Positions 25,690 through 34,289 are shown, counted from the stretch's first letter. The stretch: 36,125 bases of DNA from an uncultured beta proteobacterium (GCA_903844215.1 CAIMSP010000064.1:1-36125); one strand, 5' to 3'. The notes: generated by a model not told the origin, from the letters alone. A program made the numbers and translations.

Positions 25690-26469
25690 TCAGTTGAGCC
25701 AGCGGCTCGCGATGCGCTGGTAGTCGCCGTTGGCCTTGATCAAGTGCAGCCACTGGTCCACATAGGCCTTGGTCATGACGTCACCGCGCGGCAGCAAATA
25801 GCCCATTTCGCCGTATTGCAGCGGTTTGTCCGGATTCACTGCGCACAGGCCAGGCAGCAGTTTTTGCTGGACCAGGGCTTCCGCCGACTCGGTCACAAAC
25901 ACGTCCGCCCTGCCGCTCAGCACCTCGTTGAAGATGCCCAGGTTGTCGCCGTGGATGCTGATCTGGGCGGTCTTGAAATTGGCCCGAGCGAAGCGCTCGT
26001 TGCTGCCGCCCGGGTTGGCGATCACTTTCACCCCGGGCAGGTCGATCGCGGCCACGCTTTGAAAGCGCGCCACATCGGCACAGCGCACCAGCGGCGTCTT
26101 GCCATTGACCATGTAGGCGCTGCTGAACCAGGCCTTCTTCTGGCGCTCCAGCGTGACTGAAATCCCGCCCGCCGCCATATCGCACTTGCCGGCCGTGAAG
26201 TCATCCATCAGCTTGGCCCAACTGGTTTTGACAAATTCAACTTTCACGCCCAGCGACGCGGCTAGGGAGTCCATCAAGTCCACGTCCAGACCTTCAAAGC
26301 GAGCATCCGCCAGCGCAAAACTGAACGGCTTGTAATCACCCGGCGAGCAGACCTTGAGCACGCCACTCTTGATCACATCATCCACACCGGCTGCGCGGGC
26401 CGGAAGGCAAAGGGCGGCGAGCGAAAAGAGCAGCGAAGCAAGAAGAGCACGGTGGCGATGAGCTGACAT
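25690..26469 (-). CDS. Periplasmic cyclohexadienyl dehydratase-like protein (PheC family, solute-binding fold)
   Basis: This 259-residue exported protein (signal peptide residues 1-26, ending PARA) has a type 2 solute-binding fold. Its details match PheC, which converts prephenate to phenylpyruvate and arogenate to phenylalanine in the periplasm: GDYKPFSFA, GGISVTLERQKKAWFS, VNGKTPLVRC, IANPGGSNERFARANFKTAQI, and the C-terminal GYLLPRGDVMTKAYVDQWLHL. From memory of the family, the catalytic Glu of PheC corresponds to Glu197 in TESAEALVQ and its NGK lysine to Lys124; both are present. It follows a polar amino-acid ABC transporter, so it could instead be a second binding protein; the match to PheC makes the enzyme call better. 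The intergenic gap to the ATPase gene is 82 bp. Confidence 0.75.
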   Translation of the reverse strand: MSAHRHRALLASLLFSLAALCLPARAAGVDDVIKSGVLKVCSPGDYKPFSFALADARFEGLDVDLMDSLAASLGVKVEFVKTSWAKLMDDFTAGKCDMAAGGISVTLERQKKAWFSSAYMVNGKTPLVRCADVARFQSVAAIDLPGVKVIANPGGSNERFARANFKTAQISIHGDNLGIFNEVLSGRADVFVTESAEALVQQKLLPGLCAVNPDKPLQYGEMGYLLPRGDVMTKAYVDQWLHLIKANGDYQRIASRWLN

Positions 26470-26551
26470 ATTGGAGTCCTTGGAAAGTGGGAATAGACGT
26501 GAATGGTGGGTTCAATCCACCGCATTGAGTATCGCCCCGGGTGGTCGCAAC

Positions 26552-27283
26552 CTACAGCACCTTGCTCAGGAATCGGCGGGTGCGCTCCAGTTGGGGCTGA
26601 TCAAAGAGGGCGGCGGGCGTTCCTTCTTCCACCACCAGGCCTTCGTCCAAGAATAGCACCCGATCGGCCACCTGGCGCGCAAAGCCCATCTCGTGCGTGA
26701 CCACCACCATGGTCATGCCTTCCTCGGCCAGGGCTTGCATGACGGCAAGCACTTCGCCCACCATCTCGGGATCGAGCGAGGACGTGGGTTCGTCGAACAG
26801 CATGATGCGCGGCTGCATGGCCAAGGCGCGTGCGATCGCCACCCGTTGCTGCTGCCCGCCCGAGAGCTGGTTTGGATAGGCATCGAGCTTGTCGAGCAGA
26901 CCGACCTTGAGCAGCAGTTCGTGGGCGCGGCTGCGCGCTTGGGCCGAGCTCAGACCGCGCACATGGGTGGGCGCGAGCGTGATATTTTCCAGCACCGTCT
27001 TGTGTGGAAACAGATTGAAGCGCTGAAACACCATGCCGATTTCCGAGCGCAGCGCATCCACGTCCGTCTTGGCGTCGTGCACCGACACACCGCGCACCAG
27101 CACGCGCCCGCCCGACGCGTCTTCGAGCCCGTTCAGACAGCGCAGAAAAGTGCTCTTGCCCGAGCCGGAGGGACCGATCACGCACACCACCTCGCTGGCC
27201 TTGATGCTGCAGTCAATGCCGCGCAGCACGGCCAGCGGGCCAAACTGCTTGGTCAGACCTTCAACGCGAATCACCTCGTCCAT
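26552..27283 (-). CDS. Polar amino-acid ABC transporter ATP-binding protein (GlnQ-like)
   Basis: This 243-residue ATPase powers import. Visible are Walker A GPSGSGKS, the Q-loop [16 protein letters not shown] with the Phe-Asn-Leu-Phe typical of the polar amino-acid subfamily, signature [15 protein letters not shown], Walker [13 protein letters not shown] and the switch His in [14 protein letters not shown]. Its start overlaps the end of the permease gene by 23 bases, so the two are coupled. It is the only ATPase for the two amino-acid permease sets in this region; the Aap-like genes upstream lack their own. It may therefore serve both systems. Confidence 0.94.
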   Translation of the reverse strand: MDEVIRVEGLTKQFGPLAVLRGIDCSIKASEVVCVIGPSGSGKSTFLRCLNGLEDASGGRVLVRGVSVHDAKTDVDALRSEIGMVFQRFNLFPHKTVLENITLAPTHVRGLSSAQARSRAHELLLKVGLLDKLDAYPNQLSGGQQQRVAIARALAMQPRIMLFDEPTSSLDPEMVGEVLAVMQALAEEGMTMVVVTHEMGFARQVADRVLFLDEGLVVEEGTPAALFDQPQLERTRRFLSKVL

Positions 27284-28028
27284 ACCGAGCCTCCAGTCTT
27301 TTCACCCCGTAGGCCAGGCCCAGCGTGAGCACCCAGTACATGAGCGAAATTGTGAGGTAGGGCTCCCAATAGCGTGAATAGGCACCCGCGACGGTGCGTG
27401 CGGCATAGGCCAGCTCGGCCAGACCAATGGCTGAAATCAGCGACGAATCCTTCAGCAGCGAGATCGCGTTGTTGCCCAACGGCGGCAGCATGCGGCGAAA
27501 AGCCTGCGGCAAGATGATGTGGTACATGGTGCGCGGAAACGACAGCCCGAGCGAGCGCGAGGCCTCGACCTGGCCACGGTCGATCGACTGGATGCCGGCG
27601 CGAAAGATCTCCGAGATATAGGCGCCCGCATTCAGCGTCAGGGCCATCACCCCGGACATGAAAGCGCCGTAGTTCTGCTTCAGGTGGCGCGCGCTCTCGC
27701 CCGAGATCAGCAGGCCGTCCGTGGGGTTGATGAACAGCGGAAGCACGGCAAAGTGGATCAGCAAGATCTGCACGAACAGCGGCGTGCCGCGAAAGAAGCT
27801 GACGTAAACGCTGGCCGGCCAGCGCAGGGCAAAGCGGCACAGCTGCCGGGCCGGCGCATGGCGTGCCTCGGCCAGGCGCGCCATGCCGATGGCCAGGCCC
27901 AGCACCGTTCCCTGCACGATGCAGATCAGGGTGAGCAAAATGGTCATTTGCAAACCACGCCAGAACAGCGCGGCGTATTCCGCAATGATGTCGGCGCGGA
28001 ACCAGCCGAACCAGAGCAGTTGCTCCAT
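27261..28028 (-). CDS. Polar amino-acid ABC transporter permease
   Basis: This 255-residue inner-membrane permease of the HisM/GlnP type has helices starting near residues 20, 80, 120, 165 and 220. The cytoplasmic EAA loop, which docks on the ATPase, is visible as [49 protein letters not shown] is a typical family segment. It lies 21 bp after the binding-protein gene and overlaps the ATPase gene. The substrate is probably a polar amino acid; the sequence does not say which. Confidence 0.93.
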   Translation of the reverse strand: MEQLLWFGWFRADIIAEYAALFWRGLQMTILLTLICIVQGTVLGLAIGMARLAEARHAPARQLCRFALRWPASVYVSFFRGTPLFVQILLIHFAVLPLFINPTDGLLISGESARHLKQNYGAFMSGVMALTLNAGAYISEIFRAGIQSIDRGQVEASRSLGLSFPRTMYHIILPQAFRRMLPPLGNNAISLLKDSSLISAIGLAELAYAARTVAGAYSRYWEPYLTISLMYWVLTLGLAYGVKRLEARYGRGDSR

Positions 28029-28049
28029 CAGAAAGGCGAGGGCGCTGGA

Positions 28050-28817
28050 TTACTGGGCCGGCAGCACCGGCGCCTCCGCCAGGAACCATTTCTTGTAAAT
28101 CTGGGCGTAGCTGCCGTCGGCCTTGATCGCCGCCAGGCCGGCATTGAGCTTGTCGAGCAGCGCCTTGTTGCCCTGCTTGACGACGATGCCGAAGTACTCT
28201 TTGGGAAAGCTCGGGTCGTTCACGGTCTTGAGCTGCTTGTGTTCCTGGGCGCGAAAGGCGATCACGCCGTTGTCGCCAATGGCCGCGTCCACGCCGCCGT
28301 TGGCCAGTTCGGAAATCACCACCGGCGTGCTCTCGAAGCGCCGAATATCCGGGTTGGTCTTGCCGAATTCGCGCGACGCCGTGTCGTCGCCAGTGCTGCC
28401 TGTGACGACGGCGATCTTCTTGCCGGCCAAGTCCTTCAGGCCTTTGGCGCTGCTGTCCTTGTGCACGGCAATCAGCTGACGCGCTTCGAAGTAGGGCATG
28501 GTGAAGTCATACGATTGCTTGCGCTTGTCGTTGATGGTGACACCGGAAATAACGAGGTCCACGTCGCCGTTGTTCAAGGCCGCGAAGATACCGGTCCAGG
28601 GCGTGTTGATCACCTTGATCTGCAGGCCCGCCTTGTTGGCCACGGCCTTGATGATGTCCACGTCGTAGCCGACGATTTCCTTGTTCGGGTTTTCGTAGGC
28701 AAAGGGACGATAGGTGGCGCTGGAACCCACAACCAATTCGCGGTTCTGGGCCAGCGCGCTGGCCAGTGTGAGCGTGAGAACGCCTGCGGCGGCCAGGATC
28801 TTGTGCAAGAGTTTCAT
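28050..28817 (-). CDS. Amino-acid ABC transporter substrate-binding protein (GlnH-like)
   Basis: This 255-residue periplasmic binding protein has a signal peptide (residues 1-23, ending ASALA before QNREL). The mature part begins LVVGSSATYRPFAYENPNKEIVGYDVDIIKAVA, the family 3 solute-binding opening. It continues with SGVTINDKRKQSYDFTMPYF, a second typical signature, and VVTGSTGDD. The ATG at 28817 is set by the signal peptide; a much longer open frame to its left in translation has no protein-like content. No strong Shine-Dalgarno is visible. With the adjacent permease and ATPase it forms a complete importer. Confidence 0.93.
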   Translation of the reverse strand: MKLLHKILAAAGVLTLTLASALAQNRELVVGSSATYRPFAYENPNKEIVGYDVDIIKAVANKAGLQIKVINTPWTGIFAALNNGDVDLVISGVTINDKRKQSYDFTMPYFEARQLIAVHKDSSAKGLKDLAGKKIAVVTGSTGDDTASREFGKTNPDIRRFESTPVVISELANGGVDAAIGDNGVIAFRAQEHKQLKTVNDPSFPKEYFGIVVKQGNKALLDKLNAGLAAIKADGSYAQIYKKWFLAEAPVLPAQ

Positions 28818-28951
28818 TTGTTTGGGGTCCACTGGGGTTGATGGAAAGACGTTCGAGGGTCCGAACCGCAGTTGCAAACCCAAGCCAAGAATATTACACG
28901 AAGCCTGCGCGCCGCTCGGCTGCCAGACCTTGGCCGCGCCGGGGCGGCGGC

Positions 28952-30025
28952 TCAGCCCGTCTTGTGCTGCAGCCGCTCCAAGCGCTTGCCGGCAGCGGCG
29001 ATGCTGCGGCTGACGAGGAAGAAGATCAGGCCCACGAACACATAGGCTTCCAAGGCCTGTTTTTGCCATAGCGCGTCGGCGAAGGACATCTTGGCCGTGG
29101 ACAGCAGATCGTGCAGACCCACCAGCACGATCAAGGACGTGTCCTTGAAGCCGCCGATGGCGGTGTTCGTCAGCGCCGGCGTGGCGGCCTTCGTCACCTG
29201 CGGCAGGATCACCCCGCGCAGCGATTGCCAGTGACTCAGGCCGATGCCCTTGCACGCGTCCCATTGCCCGGCCGGGATGGATTGAAAGCCGCTGCGCAGG
29301 TCCTCGGCCACGTAGGCACCGTGAAAGGCGATCAGCACCAGCAGTGCGGCATGCACCGGCGACAGGTTCCAGCCGGAAAACACCAGGGGCAACACGAACA
29401 CGCCAAAGAACAACACCGCGACCATGGGAATGCCGCGCAGGGTTTCGATCGCGCCGATGGCCAGGTAGCACAGCCAGCGCCGCTGCGAGCGCCGCGCCAG
29501 GGCCAGCAGCAGACCCACGGGCAAGGCGCAGGCCAGGCTGGCAGCGCCCAGAAACAGCAGCACGGGCAAACCGTTCCACTGCGCGCTTGGCACCACCGAT
29601 AGACCGATGACGCCGCCCCCCATGAGGCTGCCGAACAGGGCGATGGCCACGATCCAGCCGAGCGCCTGCCAGCGCCCAGGCCAGGCCTGAAACAGCGTCA
29701 CCAGGCTCATGCCCAGCAGCACGGCGCTGACCAGGGCCGGGCGCCAGCGCTCCGCAAATGCAAAGGTGCCGAACAGGATCAGCGGCGCCTTCTCCAGCAC
29801 GAAGGGCCAGCAGGCGCCGCTGGCCAGGCTGCAACGGCCCGGATCAGCCCAGGGCGACACGGCCGACACCACGGCCCAGTCGATGGCCAGCCAAGTCAGC
29901 AGCGCGGCCAGCAGCAGCACGCCCAGGTTGATCGCGACCACTGGCCACGAAGCGCCCAGGTGCTGCGTCCTGAGGTGCCGCCAGCTGCGGCGCGCCTTGA
30001 GCGGCGCGGGCGCGGGCCGGATCAT
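28952..30025 (-). CDS. aapM: General L-amino-acid ABC transporter permease (AapM-like)
   Basis: This 357-residue permease of the Aap type has a cytoplasmic N-terminus, a helix at about residues 33-53, several middle helices (about 95-160), and a C-terminal half with ALPVGLLLALARRS, IETLRGIPMVAVLFF and the EAA loop GQWDACKGIGLSHWQSLRGVILPQ. The closing part (GGFKDTSLIVLVGLHDLLSTAKMSF) is typical of AapM. The ATG at 30025 overlaps the aapQ stop as ATGA. No aapP ATPase follows; a 134-bp gap leads to the GlnH-like gene. The length is near the family norm (about 380). Confidence 0.92.
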   Translation of the reverse strand: MIRPAPAPLKARRSWRHLRTQHLGASWPVVAINLGVLLLAALLTWLAIDWAVVSAVSPWADPGRCSLASGACWPFVLEKAPLILFGTFAFAERWRPALVSAVLLGMSLVTLFQAWPGRWQALGWIVAIALFGSLMGGGVIGLSVVPSAQWNGLPVLLFLGAASLACALPVGLLLALARRSQRRWLCYLAIGAIETLRGIPMVAVLFFGVFVLPLVFSGWNLSPVHAALLVLIAFHGAYVAEDLRSGFQSIPAGQWDACKGIGLSHWQSLRGVILPQVTKAATPALTNTAIGGFKDTSLIVLVGLHDLLSTAKMSFADALWQKQALEAYVFVGLIFFLVSRSIAAAGKRLERLQHKTG

Positions 30026-30882
30026 CCCAGCCCCCTTCGTGCGCGCTGATTCAGCGCATTCAGGGCGCTGGCCAGCAGCACGCCGATGCCCAGGTAAACC
30101 AGCATGATGAGCAGCATCACCTCCACCGGCTTGAAGGCCTGGTTGATGGTGGTGCTGGCCACCGCCATCAGGTCGGTGAAGCCCACGGCCAGTCCGATCG
30201 AGGTGTTCTTCAGCAGGTTGATGAATTGGCTGATGAGCGAGGGAATGATTTGCTGGATCACCTGGGGCAAGACCACCAATCGCAGCCGCTGCGGCATGGA
30301 CAGGCCGAGCGCGGTGGCCGCTTCCCACTGGCCCTTGGGGATGGCCTGCAGGCCGCCGCGCACGATCTCGGCGATCTGGGCGCCGTGGTAGATCGTGAGC
30401 GTGAGCCACAAGGCCACGAACTGCGTCTGCAACTCCCAGCCACCCTGAAAGCTGAAGCGCTCGAGTTGCGGCACGGAGAATTCGCCGCTGCTGAAATCGA
30501 AGCCGGGAACGGCCAGTCCCCGGTTGGACAGGTACACGCCGGGCAAGGGATGCAGGGCCTCGGCCACCACCGGCAGGGTGTTCACCAGCACGATGTAGAG
30601 CGTCAACAGCAGCAGCAGCTTGGGCAGGTTGCGCATCAACTCGACAAACGCCTGCAGTGCGCCGCGGCTGATGCGATTGCCCACCACCAGGCCCACACCG
30701 GCCAGCAGGCCCAGCAGCAGGGCGCCCGCGCCCGCGCCGAGGGCCATGACCAGGGTGTTGATCAGTCCGACAGCGAAGGCGCGCGCATAGGAGTCGCTGG
30801 CCTGATAGGCGATGAGCGCGTCGCCGATGTCAAAGCCCGCAGGCTGAAACAGGAAACTGAAATTAACGGAAAGCTCAGCCAT
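30022..30882 (-). CDS. aapQ: General L-amino-acid ABC transporter permease (AapQ-like), short N-terminus
   Basis: This 286-residue AapQ-like permease has NFSFLFQPAGFDIGDALIAY...SYARAFAVGLINTL, the LMRNLPKLLLLLTLYIVL segment, and the EAA loop GQWEAATALGLSMPQRLRLVVLPQ. It ends with LKNTSIGLAVGFTDLMAVASTTINQ. Known AapQ proteins are about 400 residues and start with an extra helix of some 60 residues before the FGFL...AGFDI region; that part is missing. The ATG at 30882 lies inside the end of the phosphatase gene (8-base overlap), so the gene begins abruptly at the conserved core. The longer frame to 30957 adds only unconserved residues. It is translated with the phosphatase and with aapM. Confidence 0.9.
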   Translation of the reverse strand: MAELSVNFSFLFQPAGFDIGDALIAYQASDSYARAFAVGLINTLVMALGAGAGALLLGLLAGVGLVVGNRISRGALQAFVELMRNLPKLLLLLTLYIVLVNTLPVVAEALHPLPGVYLSNRGLAVPGFDFSSGEFSVPQLERFSFQGGWELQTQFVALWLTLTIYHGAQIAEIVRGGLQAIPKGQWEAATALGLSMPQRLRLVVLPQVIQQIIPSLISQFINLLKNTSIGLAVGFTDLMAVASTTINQAFKPVEVMLLIMLVYLGIGVLLASALNALNQRARRGLG

Positions 30883-31414
30883 CTTGGGGGCCGACGGCGG
30901 GCCGCGTGGGACCGGGCTGCAGGGCGTGCAGATAGCGTTCCTGCACGCTGGTTTCAATCGAGCCGGGGCGGGTCGCGCGCACCTGGTCGATGGCTTGCTG
31001 TGCCGGCATGCCGCGCTCCATCAGGATGCGCGCCGCCACCGTGCCGGTGCGCCCCAGGCCGGCGCGGCAGTGCAAGGCCACGCTCTGGCCACGGTCCAGC
31101 AAGGCATGAAGGTCCGGCGCCAAGCGGCTCCAGGCGCGCTCAAAGCGTTCTCCCGGCGCAGCAAAATCATCGATCGGACAGTGCGCCCAGCGCAGCTCGC
31201 TGCGGCCACAGTCGGCGTCGAGTTGCCCCAGGCCCAGCGCCGCCAGTTCGTGTTCGGGCAAGAGCGATACCAGCAGCGCGGCGCCAGCACTTCGATAGTC
31301 GCGCAGCGCCAGCGCCAGCGCGCCCTGGCTCGCCGGTTGTGCCGACAACAGCAAGCCGCCACCGGCAGGCAGCGGCAGCAGGTTGAACAGCTCGGATGCG
31401 GTTCCGCAGGGCAT
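30875..31414 (-). CDS. Tyrosine/dual-specificity phosphatase within an amino-acid transporter operon
   Basis: This 179-residue cytoplasmic protein belongs to the Cys-based protein tyrosine/dual-specificity phosphatases. The P-loop HCRAGLGRTG at residues 115-124 has Cys116 and Arg122 of the CX5R motif. CPIDDFAAP near 79-87 supplies the general acid Asp, and RPGSIETSVQERYL near 149-161 is the conserved C-terminal helix of bacterial members. No signal peptide is seen. The ATG at 31414 is preceded by an in-frame TTG at 31417; neither has a good Shine-Dalgarno. The gene sits between the Aap-like binding protein (36-bp gap) and aapQ (8-base overlap), an unusual place. The substrate is unknown; it could dephosphorylate a regulator or a small molecule. 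Confidence 0.88.
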   Translation of the reverse strand: MPCGTASELFNLLPLPAGGGLLLSAQPASQGALALALRDYRSAGAALLVSLLPEHELAALGLGQLDADCGRSELRWAHCPIDDFAAPGERFERAWSRLAPDLHALLDRGQSVALHCRAGLGRTGTVAARILMERGMPAQQAIDQVRATRPGSIETSVQERYLHALQPGPTRPAVGPQDG

Positions 31415-31450
31415 CAAGGTGGCGGCCCGGGGTCGCCGGCTGGCGCGCGG

Positions 31451-32488
31451 TTAGCGGATGGGGTTGGCGTAGAGCAGACCGCCATCGCGCACCAGGCGGT
31501 TCGGCGATGTGGCGCGGTTCATGCCCAAGGCCGAAGTCTTGCCCAGGTGGCGCTCGAACACCTCGCCGTAGTTGCCCACCGACTTGATGATGGTGTAGGC
31601 CCATTCCGGGCTGATGCCCAGCTTGCGCGCCATTTCTGCGCCGGCCTGGTCCTTGGCAAAGAGGCGTTGAACCTCAGGCGAGGCGCTGCCCAGGCTGGCC
31701 ACGATCTTGTCCACATTGCCCGAGTTCACGCCGTATTCTTCGGCCAGCAGCATGGTTTGCAGCGACCAGAAAATGGTCGACTCGAGTTCCTTGTCGGGGC
31801 GGCTCACCAGGGTCAGTGGCTCGTTCGAGATCACGTCCGCAAGAATCGTGTAATCGCTGGGGTTCTTCGCCAGCAGGCGATCCGAGGCCAGGGCGCTGAA
31901 GTCCGAGGACAGCACGTCGCACTTGCCGCTGAAGAAGGCCTGAAGGCGCGCCGACTTGTCCGCGATGTTCTGCACCTTGTAGCGGATTTTCAGGCGACCG
32001 AAATAGTCGGCCAGGCTTTGCAGTGTGGTGGTGCCGTCTTCGGCGCAGACCGTGGCGCCCTTGAGTTCGCTCGCCTTGTTGATCTTGAGCTTCTTGGGAA
32101 CCATGAACCCCTGGCCGTCATAGAAGGTGGTGGCGATGAAGGCCAGGCCCGGTTCGGTGTCGCGCGTTCCGGTGCGGGTGATGGAGCGCGAAGCCATGTG
32201 GGCGCCGCCGGCAATCAGCGTCTTCAGGCTGTCCGAGAAGCCCACGCCGCGGATTTCCACTTTGCTCGCATCGCCAAAAATGGCCGCGGCCGTCATGCGG
32301 CAAAACTCGACGTTGAAGCCCTGGAACACGCCCTTGCTGTCAGGCACCGAAAAGCCCGGTGAATTCGGATTCACGATACAGGTCAGCTTGCCCCCGCTCT
32401 TGATCTGGTTGAGGACCTCGCCGGCTTGCGTGGGCAGAATGAAACCGACAGACAGCGCAGCGGCCATCGCCAATGTTTTAAATTTCAA
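31451..32488 (-). CDS. aapJ: General L-amino-acid ABC transporter binding protein (AapJ-like)
   Basis: This 345-residue periplasmic protein has a signal peptide (residues 1-22, ending PTQA before GEVLNQIKS). The mature part fits AapJ/BztA: GGKLTCIVNPNSPGFSVPDSKGVFQGFNVEFCRMTAAAIFGD, SRSITRTGTRDTEPGLAF, YDGQGFMVPKK, then ISNEPLTLVSR and the C-terminal LGKTSALGMNRATSPNRLVRDGGLLYANPIR. These receptors bind many L-amino acids. The start is TTG at 32488, well supported by AGGAGA (32500-32495) six bases upstream. The first gene of the Aap-like set, it should have its promoter to the right, near 32510-32570. Confidence 0.94.
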   Translation of the reverse strand: MKFKTLAMAAALSVGFILPTQAGEVLNQIKSGGKLTCIVNPNSPGFSVPDSKGVFQGFNVEFCRMTAAAIFGDASKVEIRGVGFSDSLKTLIAGGAHMASRSITRTGTRDTEPGLAFIATTFYDGQGFMVPKKLKINKASELKGATVCAEDGTTTLQSLADYFGRLKIRYKVQNIADKSARLQAFFSGKCDVLSSDFSALASDRLLAKNPSDYTILADVISNEPLTLVSRPDKELESTIFWSLQTMLLAEEYGVNSGNVDKIVASLGSASPEVQRLFAKDQAGAEMARKLGISPEWAYTIIKSVGNYGEVFERHLGKTSALGMNRATSPNRLVRDGGLLYANPIR

Positions 32489-32570
32489 TTGAAATCTCCT
32501 GGTGCGGTGAGGTGAAAAGATCGTCGTGACGGGTCGCTCATTCTATCGACCACGGCCATGCACGGGTCCA

Positions 32571-32918
32571 TCATGGCAACATGGGATGCCTTGGGTCTTT
32601 GTCCACTTCGGTGTCGCCTTGCATCGGGCTGGACTCGATGCGGGCCACGGCCAGGCACGCCAGCGCGGCCAGCAGTGCCAGCGCCAGCACGGTGTAGGCC
32701 AAGGGACGCCCATGCCAGAGTGTTGCCAGCCAGTGATCCAGGCGCGCCAAATAGACCGACAATTTTCCGCCCACGCGCTCCAGATCGAACTCATAGCGGC
32801 TCTGGTTCAGGATCGGCTGATCGCCATCGGTGTCGTTGCCCGTGACGGCATAGATCAGCGCCGAAGCGATGACTCCGAATAGCAGGATCGCTGCGGCCAC
32901 AAAATGCAGCCGCTGCAC
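32571..32918 (-). CDS. Small membrane protein of unknown function
   Basis: This 115-residue protein has two hydrophobic helices (about residues 6-25 and 72-92) joined by a roughly 45-residue polar segment (DTDGDQPILNQSRYEFDLERVGGK), and an acidic C-terminal tail. The start is GTG at 32918, with AAGG about nine bases upstream. I do not recognise the family. It lies 29 bp after yceI on the same strand and is probably co-transcribed with it. The topology suggests both ends face the cytoplasm and the loop the periplasm. Confidence 0.65.
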   Translation of the reverse strand: MQRLHFVAAAILLFGVIASALIYAVTGNDTDGDQPILNQSRYEFDLERVGGKLSVYLARLDHWLATLWHGRPLAYTVLALALLAALACLAVARIESSPMQGDTEVDKDPRHPMLP

Positions 32919-32947
32919 CAGCGATCGCCTTGGTGTGGCTGGCGTGT

Positions 32948-33514
32948 TCAGTTTTTGTAGGCGTCCACCGGGACTTCAATCGTGACTTCGTCGCTCACCG
33001 CCGGAATGTATTTGCTCAGTCCAAACTCCGAGCGCTTCAAGCTGCCGGTGATGTTGCCAGAGCACATGGGCCGCTTGTCGATCGGGCTCACGCCGCACTG
33101 GAAATTATTCACTGTGACCTTCATCGGCTTGGTGACCCCGAGCATGGTGAATTGGCCTTCCGCTGCCACCACCTTCTCACCGGCAAAGATGAGCTTGTCC
33201 GATTTGAACACCATGGTCGGGTATTTCTTGACGTTGAACAGCGCCTCGTCCGCCAGATGCGCCGTCCAGGCCGCAGATCCCATGTCGATGGACTGGGTGT
33301 TGATGGTGAAATCGACGCTGCCCTTGTGTGCGGCCAGATCGAGTGTGACCTTGCCGTTGGTCTTGTTGAACGCGCCGCGCTGCGTGGAAAAACCGAGCCG
33401 CGTGATGTCGAAATGGGCCCGCGAAAAGCCCGGGTCAATGGTGTAGCTGTCGGCGGCCATGGCCGCAGCGCCAACACTGCAAAGGATCAGGGAAATGGCA
33501 AGATGTTTTTTCAT
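32948..33514 (-). CDS. yceI: YceI-family periplasmic protein
   Basis: This 188-residue protein has a signal peptide (residues 1-21, ending AMA before ADSYTIDP) and the lipocalin-like YceI fold, which binds isoprenoid-type lipids. Typical segments are YTIDPGFSRAHFDITRLGFSTQRGAF, GSVDFTINTQSIDMGSAAWTAHL and LFNVKKYPTMVFKSD. Two Cys are visible (QCGV and PMCSGN), which may form a disulfide. The ATG at 33514 follows a strong AAGGAG with good spacing. It lies downstream of the two cytochrome genes on the same strand; an electron-transport or quinone-handling link is possible but unproven. Confidence 0.94.
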   Translation of the reverse strand: MKKHLAISLILCSVGAAAMAADSYTIDPGFSRAHFDITRLGFSTQRGAFNKTNGKVTLDLAAHKGSVDFTINTQSIDMGSAAWTAHLADEALFNVKKYPTMVFKSDKLIFAGEKVVAAEGQFTMLGVTKPMKVTVNNFQCGVSPIDKRPMCSGNITGSLKRSEFGLSKYIPAVSDEVTIEVPVDAYKN

Positions 33515-33575
33515 GAAAGCTCCTTAAGCGAAAGCCGGTTCGCGCCGAAGGCCGGCGCCCAGGCCTTCATCCAAC

Positions 33576-34217
33576 TCATTGTTCCTTGGGCAATGCCTGC
33601 AAGTACCCTGCGACGGCCTGCATCTCGTCATCACTCAGCAAGTGAGTGATCTGCTTCATGGGAGTTCCCGGGCGCCCTTCGGTTTCCTGGAATACGTGCA
33701 GTTGCTTTACCAAATAGTCCTGATGCTGGTTGGCCAAGCGGGGGAACGGGCCCAGGCCCTGCGCGAGCGGTCCGTGGCAGGCCAGGCAGGGGGCGGCTTC
33801 CTTGGCCGGAACCCCGTTCTCGAAAATCAGTTTGCCCGCCGCCATGGTCGCTGCGTCCACCGGCGCATTGGCCGTGGGCTGCTGTTGTGCAAAGTAATCG
33901 GCCAGTCCGGCGATCTGGGCGTCGCTCAGGTGCTGGCTGATGCCCCACATGTATTCGAAGCCCGGTGGGTCGGAGCGCTGGTGGCTGCGGAAATTCTCCA
34001 ACTGCGCCACCAGGTAGGCCGGGATCTGACCGGCCAGGCGCGGGAAGTTGGGCGAGACCGAGTTGCCATCGACGCCGTGGCAGTTGGAGCACACCTGCAC
34101 GGCCGTGACGGCAGGCGACACATTCGGATTGGCCAGGTCGCGCGAGCGCTCGACGTTGGCGCAGCCGCTGACCGCTGCCAGCACAGCCAGCGTGGGCAAC
34201 CATGAAGTACGGGTCAT
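33576..34217 (-). CDS. Diheme cytochrome c4-like lipoprotein
   Basis: This 213-residue protein has a lipoprotein signal (V16-S-G-C19), so it should be membrane-anchored in the periplasm. Two similar cytochrome c domains follow, each with one heme motif: CSNCH at 43-47 and CLACH at 144-148. Each is followed by the FPRLAGQ/FPRLANQ and SDxQ/SDDEM helices of cytochrome c4, including candidate Met ligands (M90, GTPMKQ). It should shuttle electrons between membrane complexes. The ATG at 34217 is set by GGAG and the lipobox; an upstream in-frame start at 34280 adds an unlikely leader. The gene lies 72 bp after the cytochrome-porin gene, which suggests that they work together. Confidence 0.93.
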   Translation of the reverse strand: MTRTSWLPTLAVLAAVSGCANVERSRDLANPNVSPAVTAVQVCSNCHGVDGNSVSPNFPRLAGQIPAYLVAQLENFRSHQRSDPPGFEYMWGISQHLSDAQIAGLADYFAQQQPTANAPVDAATMAAGKLIFENGVPAKEAAPCLACHGPLAQGLGPFPRLANQHQDYLVKQLHVFQETEGRPGTPMKQITHLLSDDEMQAVAGYLQALPKEQ

Positions 34218-34289
34218 CTTGAATCTCCGGGTGATCGGGTTGGGGTTGACGTTGGCGAGGGGCTGAGCGGTGGTTTGCATGACAGGGTT

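Noticed and set aside
28840-28890. Possible sigma-54 promoter (TTGGC...TTTGCA) upstream of the GlnH-like gene, minus strand
   Set aside because: The distance between the GG and GC elements is one base shorter than the strict spacing that sigma-54 needs.
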